Of a DNA stretch of 11,465 nt, positions 1 through 7,614 are shown one piece after another. A program made the translations under genes and the position numbers. The notes below the pieces were generated by a model. That model saw only the letters and a program-made list of their open reading frames with translations. It did no database searches and was not told the origin of the DNA. Position 1 is the first letter of the stretch. Each line of letters begins with the position of its first letter. This stretch comes from Bacillota bacterium (GTDB lineage Bacteria; Bacillota_E; Sulfobacillia; Sulfobacillales; Sulfobacillaceae), in NCBI GenBank assembly GCA_021802375.1, contig JAKAAL010000061.1, forward strand, positions 1 through 11,465, given 5' to 3'.

Positions 1-24
1 GATCTGTATGTTTTCCACACATCC

Positions 25-279
25 TTACCCATATCTAAAAACAAATCGAGCTTTGTCTTCGTCCCATGACGCATTTACTAGCCATGGTGTGACCACTAAA
101 TCCCAGGGAGAGACCTCGGCATATTCCTGAGCTATCGGTTCGGTGTTCTTCTGGATCCAACGCTGAGCTTCCTCGGGAGTGCTCGCAATGTGCAAGGTGT
201 CGCGTGTGGTCATGTCTACGCCACAGCCATAGTCTATGGTCGGATCATATTGAATTTGAACTAAATAGACAGCATCCAT
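25..279 (-). CDS. Small acidic hypothetical protein (84 aa)
   Basis: I do not recognise the family. The protein is short, acidic and tryptophan-rich (about four Trp in 84 residues), with no signal peptide or membrane segment. It begins MDAVYLVQIQYDP and ends ARFVFRYG. The beta-strand-like start and the central helix-like stretch around STPEEAQRWIQ suggest a small globular alpha/beta protein. An upstream in-frame ATG at 318 is possible, but the ATG at 279 has AAAGGAG nine bases before it and is the better start. The gene follows the broken aconitase by about 50 bases on the same strand, so it could share its transcript. The stop is TAA at 25-27. Function unknown. Confidence 0.6.
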   Translation of the reverse strand: MDAVYLVQIQYDPTIDYGCGVDMTTRDTLHIASTPEEAQRWIQKNTEPIAQEYAEVSPWDLVVTPWLVNASWDEDKARFVFRYG

Positions 280-331
280 AAGGTCTCGCTCCTTTGTGTC
301 GCACGATTCTCCTCGCACACCTTACGAATGT

Positions 332-2873
332 TCAGAAGGATGTGTGGCGATCGGCACGGGACAGGTGCGAATGCCGAACAATCGGTAAATACCGCCTTTT
401 TGGTAGAGTTCCCATTCGCTCGGGGTGTCCAAACGAACGGTCACAGGACGGATCGTCCTACGCCCGGTTGCGCTGACCACGGTAACTGGAAGCGACTGAG
501 CGCTATAGATGTCTCGCGTCAACCCTGAAACGTTAGCCCACTCGATCGTCTCGTCCCCCTGGAGATCCCATGTCTCCCAAGACTCACCCGAATGAAACTG
601 ATGACCGTAGAAACTCCTTCCACACGGTATTGCATCGCCGCGTCGTAAATCGTCATCTCGGAACCCGATGGCTGATACAAGGTGAAACCGCCTGACTTGT
701 CCATCATCCAATTACGTAGGCGCGGATTCGCAAATGTTCCACGCACCATAACTTCGTGATTTCCACGACGTGACCCATACGAATTAAAGTCCTTGGGATC
801 GACGCCTTGCCCCATAAGGTATTGGCCTGCGGGACTTTGCGGCGCGATCGTCCCAGCCGGTGAAATGTGGTCGGTCGTGACCGCGTCGCCGAGCAATGCC
901 AGTATCCGATGCGGCCGACCGAATCTCGCGGCTGGGAGCTCAGTTCCAACAAACGATGGTCGGCGAATGTATGTTGATGCCTCATCCCAATGATATTGAT
1001 CGGAGGCGGGCACCGATACGTGCTGCCAGCTGTCACCCCCGGAAAAAATCTCCGCGTACCGTTCTACAAAGAGCTGGGGGCGAACTTCGCGGGCAACCAC
1101 CCTCTCGATGTCTTCGGAAGCGGGCCAGAGATCCTTCAAAAACACTGGATGACCCGCTTCATCCAATCCCAAGGGGTCATTGGCCAAGTTGACGCGCATG
1201 GTCCCGGCCAAAGCGTACGCCACCACCAAAGGTGGTGACATTAGATAGTTCAACCGAGTTTCGGGGTGAATCCGTCCTTCGAAATTCCGATTCCCACTCA
1301 ATACGGAAGCCACGATGAGATCGGCACTACGGATAGCATCGCTAACCTCTTTAAGCAAAGGTCCACTGTTGCCAATGCATGTGGTGCAACCATATCCTAC
1401 AACGCCAAATCCCAACGTTGCTAAAGATGAAAGTAAACCGGCGTTTTCGAGGTAGCTGGTGACGACGCGAGACCCAGGTGCCATGCTAGTCTTCACGTAG
1501 CGTGGGGGTCGGAGTCCACGATCTACTGCCTTTTGGGCCAAGAGGCCAGCGGCAACCATCACGTAAGGATTGGACGTATTCGTGCAACTCGTAATGGCAG
1601 CGATGACAACGGCGCCATCTTGAACGGATTCTTTGTGTCCATCCATATAAGTAACGTCGCCAGCTCCAACACCTGCCCGCGAATTACGAGCGGTAGTCAG
1701 TGTTTCCTGAAACGCCGTATTGACCTGGTGCAACGATATCCGCTCTTGGGGATTCTTGGGTCCGGCAATGCTTGGTACGACATGAGAGAGGTCAAGTCGC
1801 ACCACCTCATCATAGATCCTCGGACCACCAACATCGGCCCACATCTGTTGCAATCTAAAGTACCATTCAGCCCTCTTCACATCCTCTGGCCGTCGACCGG
1901 TTTGAATCAAATAATCCATCGTCTTGGCATCGGGTGGAAACACGACCGCGGTGGCCCCGTATTCGGGAGCCATGTTGCTAATCGTGGCACGTTCCGGCAC
2001 GGTGAGGCCAGCCACACCCGACCCCACCACTTCAACGAATTTGCCCACCACTCCATGCTGGCGTAGGATTTCGGTAATGCTCAACACCAGATCCGTGGCT
2101 GTCACTCCGGGGTTAAGCACCCCTACAAGTTCTAAGGCGATAACTTGGGGCCACCCAACGTCCAAAGGCAAGCCCAAAAGGCCCGCTTCAGCCTCAATCC
2201 CGCCCACTCCCCAAGCCAAGACTCCTGCGCCATTGACCATGGTTGTGTGCGAATCGGTGCCAATGACGGAGTCAGGATACAAAGTCGCATGTTCCTCCCG
2301 AACGACGGGTGTAAGGTACTCAAGATTAACTTGATGCACAATCCCTCGCCCCGGAGGCACCACACGTAAACCCGGAAAATGACTTTCAGCCCACTTCAAC
2401 AGGCCGTATCGTTCGTGGTTTCGCTCAAATTCGCGCTCGACGTTAAACGGTAGCGCAGACGCATCAGACCACCGATCGACTTGAACGGAGTGATCAATGA
2501 TCAGGTCCACGGGCACTTTGGGAGTCACCGCTGCCGGATTGCCACCATGTTCGGTCACGACATCTCGGAGCGCAGTCAAATCCACGACAACGGGCACCCC
2601 AGTAAAGTCCTGGAGCAATACGCGCGCCGGATAAAAAGCGATCGGTTTCCTAGCCCCTTGAGGCCAACGGGCCAAATTTTCAATATCCTCGGCGGTAATC
2701 GCCTGGCCATCCTCACGTCGAAGCATCGATTCGAGAAATATTTGGATGACGTAAGGCAAACGGGACCAATCCGGATTGATACGACTCAAAGACTCAAGGG
2801 TCCATATACGGTAAGGTCGGCCATTCCAAACCGTTTCGACCTCGGCATCGAAGGAACTTCTTTTTGCGGTCAC
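332..2873 (-). pseudogene. acnA: Aconitate hydratase (AcnA type), disrupted 3' end
   Basis: Aconitase isomerises citrate to isocitrate in the TCA cycle. The open frame runs 519-2873 (784 codons) from a GTG start preceded by GGGGGGAG. Residues 1 to about 758 match AcnA well: DSHTT at 207-211, the [4Fe-4S] cysteines C430 (ITSCTNTSNP) and C496/C499 (GYGCTTCIGNSGPL), and DHISPAG and the swivel-domain start further on. After residue 758 (VEGVSTVI, near base 600) the frame leaves the family. Homology resumes in another minus-strand frame at QFHSGESWETWDLQGDE and continues to EWELYQKGG. The skipped part, about 45-50 residues in relatives, contains the GAGSSRDWA active-site loop. A second one-base shift near 386-390 is needed to read LPIV and reach a family-like end at 332-334. 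As read, the product should lack activity. An assembly error is the alternative. Confidence 0.85.
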
Positions 2874-2999
2874 TAACGCTCCCCCCTATTGTCGCTACAT
2901 TGATGTTCAAGCAAAACGACTACCTCGGTGTGTCCGGTGGCCCAGGCTCATCTCACAAAGGCCCGACCATTGCGCTGAGATGGCTCACCAGGGAGCACA

Positions 3000-4127
3000 T
3001 TAGAACATACAATGCTTTTGGTTCCTTCGATGCCCGATTTCTTGGCGGTATCGATACAGGGCGGCACGCTTAAGTTTGCCCGCCAACACGCCATGAAGAG
3101 GCATCGACGGCATGAATAGCCAACCCACACCTCGACGGAGACCCAGCGAGACAATCATGCCGCGAGCACGGTGCTGGAAGGCTGGCGGTACTCGCGTACC
3201 GAGAATCCGAGCCGCCATAACGCGTCCCACAAAATCTCCCATGGCCGTGGACGCCTCTGCCGTTTGCACAGGCACATTTCCCGAGAATTGTCGCAATGGC
3301 CACAAGTCGCCTGCTACAAATAAATGCTCATCGATTTGTCCCCAAGCACTTGCCATCGGATATCCTCGCCGGTCGCATGGAATTCCGCTTTGTTGAATCC
3401 AGTGAGGGGGTTTAATTCCTCCGGCCCAGATCAAGAGATTGTAACGAAACTCGTCAGAATCAGTATACACAGTGGATGCATCAACACGCATTAATTTTTC
3501 CGACAATCTAACATCGACGCCCAAGGAATGCAAAACCTTAGATGCGTAGCGGCCGTATGTTGGATCCATATTTGGAAGCAGCGAATCGCGCTGTTCTAAA
3601 AGGATCACGTGGTGGGTTCTTAGGCTCCCTGCCAGTTCCACGCCAGTAAAACCTCCGCCAGCAATGACAACACGTGACGTCGGCTGACGGCGGAGCATCG
3701 TGGTCACATGAATCGCGTCGGCCGCAGTACGAACCGGCCAGGCGTGCGCATGAAGACCCGGTACATTAGGAAAAGCAGCCTCGGTGCCGACGGCCAACAA
3801 CGCATAATCATAGCCTATGGGTTCTTCATGGACACGAAGCACCTGGCGATGTTGACGATCCACTCCGCATACGCGACCTTGATGAAGTTGCATCTCGGTA
3901 TCAGGGAGCAAAGCGGAAAAGTCCAAAATACGCGAGTGCATGTCTAATCCACGTTCCAACACGTGCGGAATTTCTGGAATGAGTGCATGGCCAGGGCCCG
4001 CATCAATAAGATGAATGTCCCCGCGAGCCCCCGCAGCAGCCATTCGCCGGTTTAGACTTCTTATTGCCATCATGCCAGCAAATCCCCCACCAATAATCAC
4101 AATGCGTGGATTACGGTTTAAATTCAT
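3000..4127 (-). CDS. NAD(P)H dehydrogenase (quinone), NDH-2-like FAD flavoprotein
   Basis: This is a two-Rossmann-fold flavoprotein of the type II NADH dehydrogenase family, which moves electrons from NADH to membrane quinone without pumping protons. Visible motifs are the FAD site GGGFAG at residues 13-18, LLAVGT near 110-114, the NAD(P)H site VVIAGGGFTGVELAG at 153-167 with an acidic residue in ILLEQ (fits NADH), VAGD at 271-274 contacting FAD, and PVQTAEAS at 286-293, the usual NDH-2 quinone-site region. The C-terminus (GVGWLFMPSMPLHGVLAG) could associate with the membrane. At about 375 residues it is slightly short for NDH-2. I chose the ATG at 4127 because AAAGGAG lies just upstream; an in-frame ATG at 4157 has no such site. 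Sulfide:quinone reductase is less likely, since its conserved cysteine pair is not evident. It is divergent from the hemerythrin gene. Confidence 0.8.
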   Translation of the reverse strand: MNLNRNPRIVIIGGGFAGMMAIRSLNRRMAAAGARGDIHLIDAGPGHALIPEIPHVLERGLDMHSRILDFSALLPDTEMQLHQGRVCGVDRQHRQVLRVHEEPIGYDYALLAVGTEAAFPNVPGLHAHAWPVRTAADAIHVTTMLRRQPTSRVVIAGGGFTGVELAGSLRTHHVILLEQRDSLLPNMDPTYGRYASKVLHSLGVDVRLSEKLMRVDASTVYTDSDEFRYNLLIWAGGIKPPHWIQQSGIPCDRRGYPMASAWGQIDEHLFVAGDLWPLRQFSGNVPVQTAEASTAMGDFVGRVMAARILGTRVPPAFQHRARGMIVSLGLRRGVGWLFMPSMPLHGVLAGKLKRAALYRYRQEIGHRRNQKHCMF

Positions 4128-4219
4128 GGGGCATCTCCTTTCATCAAAATCGGGCACAATGCGAAACGTCGGTCAAGGAATCCGCACGACGACCGTATCA
4201 TGAGGAGACCTATCTGCAC

Positions 4220-4235
4220 CGTGATCATCATCACT
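4220..4235 (-). promoter_or_regulatory. Possible CRP/FNR-type operator upstream of the NDH-2 gene
   Basis: GTGATCATCATCAC at 4221-4234 is an exact GTGA-N6-TCAC dyad, although the outermost bases do not match TGTGA/TCACA. It lies about 95 bases upstream of the NDH-2 start. On the minus strand a weak -10-like hexamer (GATACG, 4194-4199) follows at about the same spacing as at the other sites in this window. It is the weakest of the three exact dyads. Confidence 0.3.
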
Positions 4236-4309
4236 CCGTCCCACACCCTATCGGCAACCCACCGATCACCTACAATGGTGCGGCTTTTTGCGCGCATCAC
4301 CCGTCTCAA

Positions 4310-4338
4310 TTTAAAAGGGCGATAGGAGGCGGTATAAT
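4310..4338 (+). promoter_or_regulatory. Sigma-A-like promoter TTTAAA-17-TATAAT
   Basis: A perfect TATAAT at 4333-4338 is preceded, at exactly 17 bases, by TTTAAA at 4310-4315 (four of six matches to TTGACA). It points toward the hemerythrin gene, whose start is about 180 bases beyond the predicted transcription start near 4345. It could give the hemerythrin gene a long leader, in addition to the operator-linked promoter nearer the gene, or drive a short RNA. Confidence 0.4.
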
Positions 4339-4447
4339 ACCTCACTCTGTCCACGCAACCCGATTGGCCGATATCTCCCATTTTGGGGGCTCTCTAAGAG
4401 GAATGACGTGTCGATCGACGCGGAATATCTTCACTAAATTTCTTGCA

Positions 4448-4465
4448 TTGTGAGAACTATCACAC
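4448..4465 (+). promoter_or_regulatory. CRP/FNR-type operator upstream of the hemerythrin gene
   Basis: TGTGAGAACTATCACA at 4449-4464 is an exact match to TGTGA-N6-TCACA, the CRP and Gram-positive FNR consensus. Taking the flanks, 11 of 12 bases match TTGTGA-N6-TCACAA. A -10-like hexamer GAAAAT at 4486-4491 would place the site near -41.5, the class II activator position. The hemerythrin start is 64 bases downstream. A Rex site has the same outer bases, but the inner bases here (g...a) do not fit the Rex A...T pattern. Confidence 0.55.
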
Positions 4466-4527
4466 CGTATCGCCACAATGTGCATGAAAATCCTCATAGA
4501 ACGGAATCGAAAGGAGTGTGATTTAAG

Positions 4528-4974
4528 ATGGCAAATCGCGAAACGGCCTCCGCCATGAGGTCGCATCACGCAACCATGGCCGAAGAGTTCCGCACCCGCA
4601 TGCTGGCTCTGGTGGCTCCGCAAAACGACTGGGTGCATGCACGCGATCACGTCGTGGAATATCTCACAACCGAGGTACTTCCGCATGCTCAAGCAGAAGA
4701 GGCCACGATTTACGCCGTGGCGCGAACAGAGGCCAGTTTGTCGACTCTGGTGCAATCCATGATATGGGAGCACCGCGTAATTGGAGAATTGACCGAAACA
4801 CTTAAAGTCAGCGAAACGCGAGACGACGCTCTGATAGTCTCCGCGCAAGCGGCAAAGCTCTTTGGGGTCCATGCAGAAAAGGAGAATCGCTTCATCATCG
4901 CCCCATTGGAGCCCCGTGCCGACATCGACCTCGATTCGGTCCTTAGTGCTATGCGCACAGCATTGACTGGGTAA
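4528..4974 (+). CDS. Hemerythrin-like (HHE cation-binding) domain protein
   Basis: This is a 148-residue four-helix protein with the hemerythrin/HHE iron-binding pattern: H13 or H14 in helix 1, H53-x3-E57 in PHAQAEE, H82 in WEHR, and H115-x3-E119 in HAEKEN. These are the expected ligands of a di-iron centre that binds O2 or senses NO or oxidative stress. No signal peptide, membrane segment or fused domain is present, so it should be a free cytoplasmic protein. The ATG at 4528 has AAAGGAG about 11 bases upstream. A CRP/FNR-type palindrome lies 64 bases before the start, which fits oxygen- or NO-linked control. It could be an oxygen carrier, an NO scavenger or an iron-sulfur repair protein; the sequence does not decide. 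Confidence 0.8.
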   Translation: MANRETASAMRSHHATMAEEFRTRMLALVAPQNDWVHARDHVVEYLTTEVLPHAQAEEATIYAVARTEASLSTLVQSMIWEHRVIGELTETLKVSETRDDALIVSAQAAKLFGVHAEKENRFIIAPLEPRADIDLDSVLSAMRTALTG

Positions 4975-5311
4975 GCAAGACACAGCGCCGACTCAAGAAG
5001 CACCGGGATCGTGATGTCGTCTCGAGGAAAAACGGAGGCTTTTTGAGTCGGCTCATGTTGGTATGGTGTTTGCATCAAAGACCACTGCCACGTGCACCAA
5101 TTAGCTAATACTTTTGTTGGCAACGGGAGTGCGCCCAGGTAAACCGCATTGTGATTGCAGTAATCTAATCGGGTGGACGTTGACTTTTTGAAGTTTTACC
5201 TCTGTTTCTTTGGAGTGTTTGATTGGCTTCTTGGCATGGACGCTTGGACGCACGGCGAGCTGAAGATTTCCGATGTGAGGCGCTCGCATCACGCTTTGGA
5301 GGAGTGACTTT
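4975..5311. other. Intergenic region, hemerythrin to radical SAM gene
   Basis: I see no supported gene in these 337 bases. They hold the 15-bp stem-loop at 4987-5052 and a hyphenated palindrome at 5275-5292 (GTGA.GCG..CGC.TCAC) just before the radical SAM ribosome binding site. No convincing -10/-35 pair stands out. TTGACT near 5180 could be a -35, but no good -10 follows at 16-18 bases. Confidence 0.5.
4987..5052. repeat. Long inverted repeat (15-bp stem, 36-nt loop) downstream of the hemerythrin gene
   Basis: GCCGACTCAAGAAGC at 4987-5001 pairs with GCTTTTTGAGTCGGC at 5038-5052 over 15 positions, with a single G-U pair. It starts 12 bases after the hemerythrin stop codon. The loop is long and no T tract follows the second arm, so it is not a standard intrinsic terminator on the plus strand. 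It may be an mRNA 3'-end stabiliser, an unusual terminator or a small mobile-element remnant. Confidence 0.5.
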
Positions 5312-6388
5312 ATGCCTTCACGGGATTTTTCCCAAAACCCCTTTATCGTCATTTGGGAAACGACGCGTGCTTGCCAGTTGGCGTGTCGTCATTGTCGTGC
5401 GTCCGCTCTGCGGCACCGGGATCCCAAGGAACTCAATCTTCAAGAGGTCACCCACCTGATCATTGCGCAACTGACGGAGATGGATTACCCTCTATTTGTG
5501 CTAACCGGCGGTGATCCTATGGAACGCGATGACCTGGTAGACATTGTGCGCCATGCCCGTGTAGCCGGGCTCCGTCCATCCATAACCCCCAGTGCGACAC
5601 CTAAGGTGACCTACGACGCCATGCGCAAGTTGAAAGACGCCGGCCTCGAAAATTGGGCTTTTAGCTTGGATGGCTCCCACGCAGACATCCACGATCGATT
5701 TCGGGGGATTCGTGGCACCTTTGACCTCACCATGGAAAAGATCGATTATCTGCATCAGTTGAACATTCCACTGCAAATCAACACGACAGTCAGTCAATAT
5801 AATGTGGATGATCTCCCGGCCCTAGCCGAGGTTGTTCGCAAGTTAGGCGCCTTTCGATGGAGCGTGTTTTTCCTGGTGCCCACCGGCCGTGCTCGTGTTG
5901 AGGATTTACTATCCCCGGTTCGGCAAGAGTCCATACTGGAATGGCTGGTGTCATTGGAGCAGAACGTTCCGTTCGATATCAAGACGACGGAAGCGCCCCA
6001 ATATTATCGGATTCTTGCTCAAAATGGTAGCGTTCGCGCCTCGACGGCAGGCGCGCCGGTCCGTAGCAAGGTCCCTGTATGGGATGGGAACGGATTTCTG
6101 TTTGTATCACACACGGGGGAGGTTTACCCCAGTGGATTTCTCCCCTTGAGTGTTGGCAATGTGAGAACCACCCCGTTGTCGCAGCTCTACCGCGAGAGTC
6201 CTGTGCTTCAGGCATTGCGGGATCCTAACCGTTTCAAGGGAAAGTGCGGGTATTGTGAATTTAATCGTCAATGTGCGGGATCGCGAGCTCGTGCTTGGAC
6301 CATTACCGGCGATTATTTGGAAAGCGATCCGTTTTGCCCCTATATTCCAGATCCGCGGCGGAAACGGAGGATATCTCACGACATTTGA
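5312..6388 (+). CDS. Radical SAM/SPASM-domain protein (heme-maturase-like, TIGR04053-like)
   Basis: A 358-residue radical SAM enzyme. The cluster-binding CxxxCxxC is C21, C25, C28 in TRACQLACRHCRA, and the SAM-binding GGDPM lies at 66-70. The C-terminal SPASM-type region has C312, C315, C321 and C342 (GKCGYCEFNRQC...PFC) for a second iron-sulfur cluster. The opening (NPFIVIWETTRAC) and the closing GSRARAW...TGD resemble the uncharacterised TIGR04053 group, which is related to NirJ/AhbD-type enzymes acting on heme precursors or peptides. The substrate is unknown and no precursor-peptide gene is visible beside it. The start ATG has GGAGGAG seven bases upstream. The gene stands alone in its orientation here, converging on the transglutaminase-like gene. 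Confidence 0.85.
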   Translation: MPSRDFSQNPFIVIWETTRACQLACRHCRASALRHRDPKELNLQEVTHLIIAQLTEMDYPLFVLTGGDPMERDDLVDIVRHARVAGLRPSITPSATPKVTYDAMRKLKDAGLENWAFSLDGSHADIHDRFRGIRGTFDLTMEKIDYLHQLNIPLQINTTVSQYNVDDLPALAEVVRKLGAFRWSVFFLVPTGRARVEDLLSPVRQESILEWLVSLEQNVPFDIKTTEAPQYYRILAQNGSVRASTAGAPVRSKVPVWDGNGFLFVSHTGEVYPSGFLPLSVGNVRTTPLSQLYRESPVLQALRDPNRFKGKCGYCEFNRQCAGSRARAWTITGDYLESDPFCPYIPDPRRKRRISHDI

Positions 6389-6855
6389 AGCGTGGTCATG
6401 GTTCAACCCAGACGCGATAGCCTTGGGGCCACGGTAAAACTGCAATCACATGACACTACGTTTTGACTGCCAACGACACGAATTTGTCTGTGGGTCACGG
6501 ATTAGGGCGTGTCCGCGGCGCATGGCTACTCAATGAATGATCATCGGTAGCCTGATCCACATACCGCCAAGACCGCCACCCACATGGGGTGGCCGATCCG
6601 GGACACTAGAAGGGTTCTTTGCGTCCCCCATGACTCCGAAGTTCCCATGCAACACCCTGAGATCCGAAACTCCTGGACACACGGTACCAACTCCAGTCAC
6701 CTCGAACCCGCTCCCTATATTGGGATCAGACCCCTGGTCCGGTTACACAGCTCACGTTCTTATATCATCAGTTTCGTTGCCTCATCGAATCGAGGGAATG
6801 TGCGCGTCAAGATGATTCGGACATTCGGTAAGGTACTCTCGTGCGCAGTATGGCA
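6389..6855. other. Intergenic region between convergent genes, no supported gene
   Basis: The 467 bases between the radical SAM and transglutaminase-like genes hold only short, unconvincing reading frames without ribosome binding sites. The one clear local structure is a 6-bp hairpin CCACCC...GGGTGG within about 6576-6592, without a T tract. The region may be a decayed gene or mobile-element remnant, but nothing in it is recognisable by eye. Confidence 0.45.
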
Positions 6856-7509
6856 TCATCGCGCCACCATAGACCTCTCATTTCGATGGTAGGCCCAAGC
6901 AGGTTTCGAAAGCGATTCGGGACGCCGATAAAAAAGTTCTCGCGAATCCTTCGATCCGTATAAGGACTCGAGCACGGACGTTAATGGTTTGCGATAAACG
7001 TACGGGTAATCGCGTTCCCCCAAGGGGGTGTCGACATGGTACGCCAAACGTTCTTGGCTTAGGTTGAACTCCGAGTGGATATCGGAGCGATCTCCACGCG
7101 CATCCAAGCGGATCCACCCGCAATCTGGAAAATAAGCCGCGTTGAGTCCGTGTAAGGCATATCCCGATTCTGGTGACCCACGTCGCATTACTCGTTGATA
7201 ACAAAATCCTGTGGGAATTCCGAGACCCCGCAATAAGGCGGCCAGCAAATGAGATTTAGCAAAACAAATACCGGTTCCCGCTGACACTACCTCCGATGCC
7301 GTCACGGTAATACTCAGGTCACCGGAATCAAACGAATGTCGTATTTGTTGGTGCGTATAGTCAAAAGCAATGGCGGCTTGTTCTTCCCGGGTTCTTGCTA
7401 GCCCCTGAATCTTGGCAATGCGCGCCGCTATATTCGGAGCATAAAAGTCAATGATCGGAGTAGGTGCTAAGAAATCAGCCAAATTCTCCGTTTCGGTGAT
7501 TAAATGCAT
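6856..7509 (-). CDS. Transglutaminase-like superfamily protein
   Basis: A 217-residue protein with the papain-like transglutaminase core: the catalytic Cys at C82 in GTGICFAKSHLLAALLRGLG, His at H120 in YALHGLNAAYF, and Asp at D136 in WIRLDARGD. The conserved tract RGLGIPTGFCYQR after the Cys is typical of bacterial transglutaminase-like proteins, which usually act as proteases or peptide-modifying enzymes rather than true protein cross-linkers. There is no signal peptide or membrane helix, so it is likely cytoplasmic. Its start ATG has AGGAGG eight bases upstream. It lies 105 bases after the lipoate ligase gene on the same strand and may be cotranscribed with it; the gap contains a small CCGAG/CTCGG hairpin just before the ribosome binding site. 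The substrate cannot be inferred. Confidence 0.75.
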   Translation of the reverse strand: MHLITETENLADFLAPTPIIDFYAPNIAARIAKIQGLARTREEQAAIAFDYTHQQIRHSFDSGDLSITVTASEVVSAGTGICFAKSHLLAALLRGLGIPTGFCYQRVMRRGSPESGYALHGLNAAYFPDCGWIRLDARGDRSDIHSEFNLSQERLAYHVDTPLGERDYPYVYRKPLTSVLESLYGSKDSRELFYRRPESLSKPAWAYHRNERSMVAR

Positions 7510-7614
7510 GATACTTGCCTCCTATTCCGAGGCGTCTCGGCTGAGCTTGCACGAAGAAAGCCCCGTTGAGCACGATACTTTTCATCTAACAGGGTATGAG
7601 CTCGATAATCATGT

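Noticed and set aside
4403..4453. Short 16-codon plus-strand frame after the TATAAT promoter
   Set aside because: The purine-rich AAGAGG touches its ATG, there is no similarity to judge by, and its stop overlaps the CRP/FNR-type dyad. Chance is likely.
4448..4465. Rex (NADH-sensing repressor) site as the meaning of the TTGTGA-N6-TCACA dyads
   Set aside because: Rex sites keep A and T just inside the half-sites; none of the dyads here does. CRP/FNR type fits better, though Rex is not fully excluded.
6690..6725. GGTTCGAGG on the minus strand, like a tRNA T-loop
   Set aside because: The flanking bases do not form a T-stem and there is no acceptor or anticodon arm.
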